DNA of 64,000 nucleotides from Sphingomonas natans (GTDB taxonomy: Bacteria > Pseudomonadota > Alphaproteobacteria > Sphingomonadales > Sphingomonadaceae), in the NCBI RefSeq assembly GCF_030546695.1, contig NZ_JAUOTP010000008.1, forward strand, positions 124,001 to 188,000, read 5' to 3'. The position numbers were made by a program, and so were the translations under genes. Below the pieces are notes generated by a model. That model was not told the DNA's origin and did not search any database. It was given only the letters and a program-made list of their open reading frames with translations. This document shows positions 57,411 to 64,000 of this stretch, piece by piece; within the stretch, counting starts at the first letter, position 1; the number at the start of each line of letters is the position of its first letter.

Positions 57411-58013
57411 TTAGGCACTCGCGCCAGACACGGACCCGGCAAGCCGGGCCGATGCGGGCGATTGCCGGTGTCGCGCTCGGCGATGCGTCCTCCACCGGTC
57501 GCGCATTCCTTCAAAGTGCGTCGACATGGCATCGCTTGCTGCTGTGTCGTTCAGGCTGGATGGCGATCGCCCGGGCACGCTGACGGGTTCGGTCAGCGCG
57601 CCGCTTGAGCCGCGTGGTTGACCAGACCGGACGCGCGCTGCGCCGACCGGTGAATGAAGGTCGCCGGATATAGTCTGTTGGGGGGCGGGCACCGCAGGCT
57701 GCTCTCCGTCAAATGCGACGCGGATGACGGCGCCATATTCTGCCATTTCTTGATAAACCGCGCGTACTTCGCGCCCCGACATGAGACGTACCAACCAGGC
57801 GGAGCGTTCTGGTGTCAGGCGACCGATTGGCTGACCCTGCTGAGTGATAATCTGAACGACGAGCCGGTCGTCATCGGCCTGTGGTTGCGAGACAAGCATC
57901 ACGGGTTCGCCCGGCCTGCATCGTACTGCGGCGCTAACACGCTTTGGCGCGTTCCGGTGGGAATGGCAGGGCCCAATTACGGCGAGGCTGAGATGGTGCA
58001 TTCGCGCAGTCAT
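57411..58013 (-). CDS. HIRAN-domain-like protein
   Basis: A 200-residue protein whose first 110 residues resemble the HIRAN domain, which in HLTF/Rad5-type proteins binds DNA 3' ends. The pattern is an N-terminal strand SLAVIGPCHSHRNAPKR, RCRPGEPVMLVSQPQADDDR and QPIGRLTPERSAWLVRLMSG. The rest is low-complexity, rich in Ser, Arg and Pro, and may be disordered. No helicase or nuclease domain follows, so it is a stand-alone HIRAN protein. The start was placed at ATG 58013 because of GGGAG just upstream; an ATG at 58001 also fits. It is convergent with the kinase. Confidence 0.6.
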   Translation of the reverse strand: MTARMHHLSLAVIGPCHSHRNAPKRVSAAVRCRPGEPVMLVSQPQADDDRLVVQIITQQGQPIGRLTPERSAWLVRLMSGREVRAVYQEMAEYGAVIRVAFDGEQPAVPAPQQTISGDLHSPVGAARVRSGQPRGSSGALTEPVSVPGRSPSSLNDTAASDAMSTHFEGMRDRWRTHRRARHRQSPASARLAGSVSGASA

Positions 58014-58648
58014 GCTCCCGATTCGGCTAAAAACAGCTGAGCAATCAGGTTTAACAGCGCGAAAGGGATAAGCGTGGCACGGGCGACTCGCTATGCCTGT
58101 GCCCTTTCCACCATAAGCGGGACTGCGCAATGCGCGGGCGACGATGGAGGCTGTGCGCGCAATAGATGCGTCCGACGATGGCGCCGCGGCGCGGACCTTG
58201 CTTCCGGCGTCGAAACGTTTCCCGAGCGCTGCGTCGGTGATCCTTGGCGCAAAGTCGGGTGGGCGCGTCGTAGCGCCGGCGTTTGGCGTGGACCGCGCAA
58301 GGCATCGAATGGCGCAGTCCGACTCGCGACACCGCGCGCGCCGGACTTTTGCGCGACCCGTCCATGACTAAAAAGGGTCATCTGTGAAGCAAATGGGCCA
58401 TCATTGGGGATAATGGGCTATTATTGGCGAGAAAGAAGGTCAGAACATTTGACCATGTCAGATCAGAGCGGTCAGCGCAGAGTCGCGCTCGCTCCCAACT
58501 GTACCGTTACCGACAGTCTCTGATCGTTACGGCGCACTACACCAGATTGACAGGTGAGTTAACCTCTCAGTAATCTGTCGATATCGGGCGAGTCGCTGTT
58601 CCGATACTCGGTTGTGGCGTGATCGTCAGGTTTGGGGAGTAAAGGGCC
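58014..58648. other. Gap with tandem repeat before the PEP-CTERM gene
   Basis: No convincing gene. It contains a 20-base imperfect tandem repeat at 58392-58431 and, near 58560-58600, AT-richer sequence that may hold the promoter for the PEP-CTERM gene. GGGGAG and AAAGGG precede its ATG at 58649. Confidence 0.4.
58392..58431. repeat. 20-base imperfect tandem repeat
   Basis: Two units start AATGGGCCATCATTGGGG and AATGGGCTATTATTGGCG, sharing 16 of 20 positions. It lies about 220 bases before the PEP-CTERM gene and could be an operator or a decayed repeat. Confidence 0.6.
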
Positions 58649-59203
58649 ATGAGAAAGCTTGCCTTGAGCGGCGTCGCACTGTGTGCGTCGCTGATGCTGG
58701 CACCATCGGCAGGTGCGACCAATTTCTTTCCTGGCGACCCGCAATTTCAGGTCGTCGGTGACATAACCAATGGTACAGTATCGGCTACAATCGGAAATGC
58801 TGGTATCGCGCTCGGCGCTTTTTCCGATACATTCAGCTTCACGATTGATCAGACGGGTACTGGAAGTGGGTCCTTGTCAACCAGCACGTCGATTTTTCAA
58901 AGCCCTACTGACCTTGATATCACGTCGGTCATCATCAATGGGCTGTTAGCGACGAAGATGATGACGCCGGACAACCTGTCCGAATTCTTCTCGATCTCGT
59001 CTGTTCCGATCATATTCGGGCAACTCAACACAATCACGGTCGCAGGACAGTCGCGTGGCAACGGTTCCTATGGGGGCAATGCCACCTTCATCCCAGCGGC
59101 GGCCGACGTTCCCGAGCCTGCGACCTGGATGATGACGATCGTCGGCTTTGGCCTGATCGGCGGCGCAATGCGCTCGCGTAGCCGGACGGTCAGGTTCGCC
59201 TGA
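58649..59203 (+). CDS. FxDxF-type PEP-CTERM sorting-domain protein
   Basis: A 184-residue secreted protein. The signal peptide is MRKLALSGVALCASLMLAPS followed by AGA. The C-terminal sorting signal is VPEPATWMMTIVGFGLIGGA, followed by a basic RSRSRTVR tail, as needed for exosortase processing and anchoring. FSDTFSFTI near residue 58 matches the FxDxF motif of one PEP-CTERM family. The middle is Ser/Thr/Gly-rich beta sequence. Such proteins are linked to extracellular polysaccharide and biofilm matrices. No exosortase is in the window. Confidence 0.88.
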   Translation: MRKLALSGVALCASLMLAPSAGATNFFPGDPQFQVVGDITNGTVSATIGNAGIALGAFSDTFSFTIDQTGTGSGSLSTSTSIFQSPTDLDITSVIINGLLATKMMTPDNLSEFFSISSVPIIFGQLNTITVAGQSRGNGSYGGNATFIPAAADVPEPATWMMTIVGFGLIGGAMRSRSRTVRFA

Positions 59204-59290
59204 GCCGGCCTTTATAGCCGGTATCGAACGCGCTCGTCCGCGTGGATGCAATACGGCTCTACGGTTGCGCATGCTCCACCTAGGCGAAGC

Positions 59291-59536
59291 TCAACTTAGC
59301 TCGCCTGATACGGGCCGGCCCGGACACCATTTGCGTGGCGTCCGAGCCGGCTCAAATGTTGCCTGGCTGCCGGAACGAGTGAGGCTCACGCTTTGCGTGG
59401 TCGAGCGCTGTGGGCCAATGATCCGCCGCCCAAAGAGAGCGCCACGCCGCGCACCGCCGCACTCCAGCGCATCGGGCCGGCTGTGCCGCACGCTGTCGCT
59501 GCCCGGATGCGCCGCGCTCTTCACCGCAATGTCCAC
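59291..59536 (-). CDS. Possible small ORF after the large membrane gene
   Basis: A frame of 81 residues starting GTG at 59536, 17 bases after the stop of the large membrane protein gene. Codons are GC-rich at third positions and AAGGGCGG precedes the start by 10 or more bases. No domain is recognised (segments such as PDALECGGARRGALFGRR). It may be an unrelated small gene or a remnant. Its stop lies 88 bases from the PEP-CTERM gene end. Confidence 0.3.
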   Translation of the reverse strand: MDIAVKSAAHPGSDSVRHSRPDALECGGARRGALFGRRIIGPQRSTTQSVSLTRSGSQATFEPARTPRKWCPGRPVSGELS

Positions 59537-59553
59537 CGGAAGGAAGCCGCCCT

Positions 59554-62500
59554 TCAGAGAAGCGCTTTGGCCGGCTTCAGCTTCTGGAAGATAGCGAACA
59601 ACGCGGGAATGCCCGTTGCGAAGAGCGGGAGGACGGTGGATGCGTCCATATCTGCCCAGAAGAAAATCAGCGTCACCGAGACCAGCAGCGCGGGGACGCC
59701 AATCAGCAGTGGCAACCGGCTGCTGCTCCACGCGCTCAGCCCCTCTTCCTTGGCCCAGCCATGAATGGTGGACACCTGTTCGACCTGGCGCACGAAATTG
59801 GCAAAACTACTGTTCATCAACCGCGGGGAAGGATCGAGGACGATCAGTCCGCGCCGAAGCAGCGCGCCGACGACGAGCGCCGCGCGCCCGACATTCATGA
59901 CGCGCAGGTTGGCCAGATGATGCAGGCCGATGCGCTCGGTGGTGGTCAGCTCGTCCCATCGGGCCTGGTAGTAAGGCGCAAGCAGTCGCCGGAGATGCTC
60001 GAGCGCTTCGCCGCGCGAAGGCGCATCTACGCGAGTCGCCCAGTCGAATGCGATGGCAAGCGCAGCCGCTTCGTCGAGATGGTCCGTCATCGCAGGACTG
60101 CCGCCTTTGTCTGCCGCGAGGGTCCCGGAAATCACATGCGCCGGCAACAGCTGCGTCTCGAATATGAGGGTGCGAAAAGCGCGGCGTGCGTCATCGGAGC
60201 GATCCATACCCAGCGCGTCGAGCCGCTCCGCCATGGCCGGAAGCGCCTGGCGCAGAGGGAAGCGGGAATCGAACGCCGACGGAGTGCGCCCGTCGATGCC
60301 GAGCGAAGCGCCAAAGCCAAAAAGCGCGCGGAGCGAGCCGCGTAGCAGGCGCCAAAGTGCGAAGCCAAGGAGTAACATCACCGGCGGCAGCAGTAGCAGC
60401 GATGTCGCATAGCGTCCGTGTAGCGCCGGCGTGGTCCATCGATGATCGGACATATAGCCAAAGGCGCGGACGCCGTCCTTGGCAGATGTGCAGAAATCGT
60501 CGCGCGAGAGGGGCGCTCCGCCTCGAACGGGGGCACATCCTGGGAAGGCATCGGTCAGGTCGGCGGGCGTGGTCGATTCGATGCTCGGCGAAAACCATGT
60601 TTGATAGAAACTGTCGGGGCGAGCGACAGTCGCGAGGCCGGACGGCTCGGCGCAGCGCGCCGGTCCGCCGCCCACGAAGATGTGTCGGTCGCACAAGAAG
60701 CCGCTCGCGGCGACACGAGTCGCCGCATCGCTTGGGAACCAGCTTGAGGCGATGTCGGCGAGCGCCTGGCGATGCTTGGCAACCGTTCCGTCCGGTCCGG
60801 CGAAGGCGATCGCACGCGCGAGCCGTTCCTCGCTATCTGTATAGATGCTCGCGTCGCGCCAGACCGCGATTGTCGGGAGCACGGAGACGCAGCAGAGGAA
60901 GACCAAGGACAAGCGGGTGAACGCGCGCTCGCTGGCAGGAGACAGCGTTCCCGTGAGCTGGGGGATGCCGTGTGACTGGAAATAGAGCAGCGCGACGGCC
61001 AATGTGGTGAGCAGCGCGATGGCGGCGATCGGGTAAAGCCCGGCCATCAGCAGAGTCAGGATCTCCACCCCGATCAGCCCGACCATCACGAATGTGACGG
61101 TGGCGTAGCTGAGCGACGGGATAATGCCGGTGATGCCGGGTGCCAATTTCTCGTGCGGCCACAGATTGCGCGCGACCTGGGGATAGATCAGCGCCGACAG
61201 CCACCAGATGAGAAGCAGGACAAGGCCTAATGTGAGCCCGCTTATGACCGCGCGCGCCGTGCGTTTTACGGGCAGCTTGTCGACATCGGCATAAGCGTAG
61301 CTCACCAGTACAACCCAGGGCGTGTGGGGAATGCGCTGCGCGACGAACTGCCGGCTCGCCCCGTCGCTCGTGGCGGTGAAGGGCAAGTTTTCGGCGGCGG
61401 CCTTTTCGCTGGTGAGCGAGTAGCCAAGCCATTGGCGAAGCTGGCGCAGCGCGCGCGCGTTTATCGAATAGGCCAGTTGTTCGACGCCGATCCGCTCGGA
61501 ATGAGAATGGAATTTGACGGGCAGCGTCGGATCCGTGGCATCGACGACCGCCATTTCCAGACCGCGGGGCAGAGCCGGCGACAGCAGCGAGCCGATCACC
61601 CCGGTCACCAAGTAGCCGGCGGTCCAGCAAGGCGAGCTGGACGTGCGGGGAAGGCGTCCGGGTATTGCGTGCGCGGGATCGGGCGCCTCGAACAAGATGA
61701 TCGCCTTATTCACACCGTCCGTTTGGTCGCGGACCTGGTCCACGACATAGCCGAGTGGGGGCACGGCCTTCCCGGCGGGCAGGCGAGGTGCAGCGCCGCG
61801 CGTCTGCGCCCAGGGGTAATAGCCGGTAAAGGCATTCGCACTGAACTTCTGGAAATAGGCGCGCCCCGGCACTTCGAACCGACTTGTGCCGAAATCGTGC
61901 GTGTAGATAGACGGTACGCCGCATGCGACGGGCCGTCCGTTGGCCGCAATGTGCGTGACGCTTTCCAGCCCTTCAACCGCCATAAAGCTCGCTGGACCGG
62001 CGACGGCCGAACCGAGATTTTGCGGTGCGATTAGCACCGTGTCCGCGCGCGCCGCGACATCGGCCCCGCCGGTTGGTTCAGGGACTGTGGGCTCGCGGTG
62101 GGCGATGGCGGCGCTCATGAGCGCTGCCAGGTCGGCGGCTGCGCCTTCGGCGATCATTCCTGCGGTCGCCTCGGCCTCAGCCAGCATGCGATTGCGCTCG
62201 AAGGCGATATCCGCCCAAGTGAGCAGGGCCAGCGTGACGAGACTCATGCCGATGATGGCACCCCCGACGATCAACGGGAGATTGTAACGGGCCAGCGACT
62301 CATTGGGGCCGATCAGCAGCAATCGCGCGATGGGGAAGAGGCTGGCGATTAGCCCGACGAGGAGCGAGAAGCTGATGACGACGATGGGCGTCGCGCGCAC
62401 GGCGTCGCTCCAAAGCTTCGCGCGGGGCACCAGGCCGACCAGATAGCAGGTCGATCGGGGCTTCGGCCCTGCTTGGGCGGCCGTGCTCGCTCCATTGGCG

Positions 62501-63492
62501 CTGTCGCAGCCGTGCAGGCCGCCGGGTAGGTGGAAGGGGCGGACATAAGCGATATAAGTACGTCCGGCGATTTCGAGCGTCGTGGGCGCCAACGCCTGGG
62601 AAAGCTCAGGATCGTCGCTTGGGGTGTCGGGCACGACCCGTCCGCTGAGGGCCGCCGCCATGAGCTTCGGGCTGATGGCATCCCTCTTGCGACGGAGCTG
62701 CTCGAGTCCCTCGACCGGCAGCGACTCTTCGCCGACCTGCTGCACGACACGTTTGTCGCCGTCGACGATCAGGAAGTTCGAAAAATAAGAGCGGGTTTCG
62801 CCAAACGAAAGCAGGTTGCGCGTCGCAACCGACGCACCGAAGCACAGCTCTACGCCGGCGGAAGATGGCGGCTTTTTAAAGCCCGCTTTCTGCAGGACGG
62901 CGGCTATGTCCTCGGTCGGCGCGATCGTCGGGTGCAGCCGCGTGAAATCGAGCAGACGCGCTTGTGCCAGCGAGATTGAGCCTAAGACCTTCACCACCGC
63001 GCCCTCGCCCGCGGCATAGCCGTCGATGAAGGGGAGCCTTGTTCCCTCCTTGCCCTCGATCCGTTGTTGCAGCGTCGCGCAATCGCGCGCGTGCTGGCCT
63101 GAGCCTTGCTCGCGCAGCGGGCTGCCGGCAAAGGCGTAGACGATCGTGAAGGTGCCGAGATCCGGATTGCGCATCGTGGTGGTGAGCCGCCAGCCTTCGA
63201 GCTCCTGGCGCGGCGAGGCGGGTTGAACGTTCGCGTTGATCAGCTGCGAGACTGCAAGACCCCGCATCGAGTCTGGCCAATATTGCAGCCCATTCGCGGC
63301 CACGGACAAAGCGTGCATGTTGCGCCGGTGCGCGTCGCCCAGAAACAATTGGCCGGCGCGGAACACCCACAAAGCCGTGATCACTAGGATCACCATGATG
63401 AAAAGGCTCACCATGCGCAGCCATCCGGCGACGCGCGATGGTGCGGCAGTGGGCGTAAGGGCAGTGGCGGGACCGTCAGCGGATATGGCCAT
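59554..63492 (-). CDS. Large polytopic membrane protein with Cache-like sensory regions
   Basis: A 1312-residue protein with about ten membrane segments: residues 24-46, 365-395, 401-427, 746-771, 794-831 (two), 859-877, 1031-1051 and 1257-1300 (two). Two large external regions lie at about 47-365 and 430-745. The second ends in IPHTPWVVLVSYAYADV and contains VPGRAYFQKFS near residue 540, features typical of double Cache domains. A third external part (about 880-1030) has several cysteines (FLCDRHIF, ARCAEP, DDFCTSA). The cytoplasmic part (1052-1256) is helical and matches no kinase, cyclase, GGDEF or methyl-accepting domain. Function unknown; a sensor or transporter-like receptor is possible. 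It ends before the PEP-CTERM gene on the opposite strand. Confidence 0.8.
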   Translation of the reverse strand: MAISADGPATALTPTAAPSRVAGWLRMVSLFIMVILVITALWVFRAGQLFLGDAHRRNMHALSVAANGLQYWPDSMRGLAVSQLINANVQPASPRQELEGWRLTTTMRNPDLGTFTIVYAFAGSPLREQGSGQHARDCATLQQRIEGKEGTRLPFIDGYAAGEGAVVKVLGSISLAQARLLDFTRLHPTIAPTEDIAAVLQKAGFKKPPSSAGVELCFGASVATRNLLSFGETRSYFSNFLIVDGDKRVVQQVGEESLPVEGLEQLRRKRDAISPKLMAAALSGRVVPDTPSDDPELSQALAPTTLEIAGRTYIAYVRPFHLPGGLHGCDSANGASTAAQAGPKPRSTCYLVGLVPRAKLWSDAVRATPIVVISFSLLVGLIASLFPIARLLLIGPNESLARYNLPLIVGGAIIGMSLVTLALLTWADIAFERNRMLAEAEATAGMIAEGAAADLAALMSAAIAHREPTVPEPTGGADVAARADTVLIAPQNLGSAVAGPASFMAVEGLESVTHIAANGRPVACGVPSIYTHDFGTSRFEVPGRAYFQKFSANAFTGYYPWAQTRGAAPRLPAGKAVPPLGYVVDQVRDQTDGVNKAIILFEAPDPAHAIPGRLPRTSSSPCWTAGYLVTGVIGSLLSPALPRGLEMAVVDATDPTLPVKFHSHSERIGVEQLAYSINARALRQLRQWLGYSLTSEKAAAENLPFTATSDGASRQFVAQRIPHTPWVVLVSYAYADVDKLPVKRTARAVISGLTLGLVLLLIWWLSALIYPQVARNLWPHEKLAPGITGIIPSLSYATVTFVMVGLIGVEILTLLMAGLYPIAAIALLTTLAVALLYFQSHGIPQLTGTLSPASERAFTRLSLVFLCCVSVLPTIAVWRDASIYTDSEERLARAIAFAGPDGTVAKHRQALADIASSWFPSDAATRVAASGFLCDRHIFVGGGPARCAEPSGLATVARPDSFYQTWFSPSIESTTPADLTDAFPGCAPVRGGAPLSRDDFCTSAKDGVRAFGYMSDHRWTTPALHGRYATSLLLLPPVMLLLGFALWRLLRGSLRALFGFGASLGIDGRTPSAFDSRFPLRQALPAMAERLDALGMDRSDDARRAFRTLIFETQLLPAHVISGTLAADKGGSPAMTDHLDEAAALAIAFDWATRVDAPSRGEALEHLRRLLAPYYQARWDELTTTERIGLHHLANLRVMNVGRAALVVGALLRRGLIVLDPSPRLMNSSFANFVRQVEQVSTIHGWAKEEGLSAWSSSRLPLLIGVPALLVSVTLIFFWADMDASTVLPLFATGIPALFAIFQKLKPAKALL

Positions 63493-63631
63493 GACTATCG
63501 TTCCCGGATCAGGCGGCGATCCGATGGCGCGCCAAGGCCTTCACCACCGAGACGCGTTTGCGACTCGGGCTGTGACGACGGCGCCCATGCTGAGCGCGCC
63601 TTTGGCTTGCCCCCAGGTTCCTTGGTGAACC

Positions 63632-64000
63632 CTATAAGACCGTGACCCGCTCGCCCCCGGTGAATTGGCCGAGCATCTCGATGGGCGGGCCCGCACCGCC
63701 GCACGCGTTCGGCTTCGCGTCGATAACGGCGCGCTCCACCTCCGGCGCATTGCCACGCCCGCGGACCCGGCTGACGAAGCGGCTCATCAGGAAAAGCGGG
63801 GCCTGGATCGACCTTTCGCGGCGGCGCGATAACGCTTTGGCCGACACTCTGCGTGGTCGAGGGATAAGCGAGCAGGCCCATGCGGCTCCCGTCGGCCAGC
63901 AGGTCGAGCTGGGCTTCGGCATAGATGTCCCCGTAGCGCGGCGCCTGCTCCTGTTTGAACTGAAGAAAGGCGGCGCGCGCGGGCCCGACCAGAGCACCGG
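63632..64000 (-). CDS. Unrecognised gene, 5' outside window, apparent frameshift
   Basis: Upstream of the large membrane gene on the same strand. From 63998 to about 63800 one frame is coding-like (FKQEQAPRYGDIYAEAQLDL, then GLLAYPSTTQSVGQSVIAPP). From about 63790 down to the TAG at 63632 another frame is coding-like (MSRFVSRVRGRGNAPEVERA, then GGERVTVL). Removing one C in the CTTTTCCTG run near 63790-63796 would join them into a continuous PAFLMSRFVSRVRG-type sequence. Whether this is a real mutation or a sequence error cannot be decided. No domain is recognised. The gap to the large gene is 139 bases. Confidence 0.55.
   Translation of the reverse strand, partial: PVLWSGPRAPPFFSSNRSRRRATGTSMPKPSSTCWPTGAAWACSLIPRPRRVSAKALSRRRERSIQAPLFLMSRFVSRVRGRGNAPEVERAVIDAKPNACGGAGPPIEMLGQFTGGERVTVL

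Noticed and set aside
58051-58381. Minus-strand frames between the HIRAN-like gene and the tandem repeat
   Set aside because: They are Arg-rich in all frames with no domain, no ribosome-binding site and no consistent codon bias.
59291-63900. Shared STTQSV peptide in the small ORF at 59291 and the gene at 63632-64000
   Set aside because: Only about 11 bases match (TCGACCACGCA) and the surrounding residues differ, so common ancestry is not supported.
49694-64000. An integrase, transposase or CRISPR array
   Set aside because: I looked in both strands for recombinase motifs, terminal inverted repeats and regularly spaced repeats and saw none. The island idea rests on composition and context only.

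Overview
The window looks like a near-origin chromosomal segment of a GC-rich alphaproteobacterium, most likely a member of the Sphingomonadales. The grounds are the gene order around hemE, ppsR, rho, mnmE, mnmG, rsmG and parAB, which matches the replication-origin neighbourhood known from Caulobacter and its relatives; alphaproteobacterial families such as MmcB, DUF1491, DUF3576 and DUF6489; and a dispersed inverted repeat of the kind common in sphingomonad genomes. No species can be named from the sequence alone.

Layout. 0-5.4 kb: the 3' part of gyrB, an aldose epimerase-like gene, then a three-gene cluster (type III polyketide synthase, methyltransferase, flavoprotein) that resembles phenolic-lipid (srsABC-like) biosynthesis. 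5.4-11.6 kb: msrB, a class A penicillin-binding protein, a metalloprotease/YcgN/SCO operon, an ankyrin protein, mmcB and DUF1491. 11.6-16.3 kb: a leftward set of housekeeping genes (ppsR, maf, aroE, coaE, dnaQ, hpf, ptsN). 16.28-16.58 kb: the predicted oriC, with three DnaA boxes and a switch in gene direction. 16.6-27.7 kb: rightward hemE, hemJ, rho, a TerC-like gene, mnmE, mnmG, rsmG, parA and parB, with two parS sites on either side of mnmG. Inside this stretch lies a leftward pair, quinone oxidoreductase and dienelactone hydrolase.

27.7-49.7 kb is dense core genome: holA/lptE/leuS, ribA/xth, lolA, an S9 peptidase, a retropepsin-like pair, ftsK, a complete Mla-type lipid transporter operon (permease with STAS domain, ATPase, MCE protein, auxiliary lipoprotein), dapB and nth. 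nth runs into a tRNA-Arg(CCG) gene.

Right after the tRNA the texture changes. From 49.7 to about 59.5 kb coding density falls, AT-richer patches appear, and the content becomes accessory: short membrane proteins, an acyltransferase, a frameshifted FtsX-type permease remnant, an orphan hybrid histidine kinase with PAS domains, a HIRAN-domain protein and an FxDxF PEP-CTERM protein. The right edge (59.5-64 kb, leftward) carries a 1312-residue polytopic membrane protein with Cache-like extracytoplasmic regions. It is preceded by an unrecognised gene that appears frameshifted and runs off the window. This edge locus is the least explained part of the window.

Several operons show stop/start overlaps of the ATGA or GTGA type, which decided many of the start codons. 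Long convergent intergenic gaps in the core region are each filled by one copy of the same inverted repeat, which suggests a shared role such as bidirectional transcription termination.
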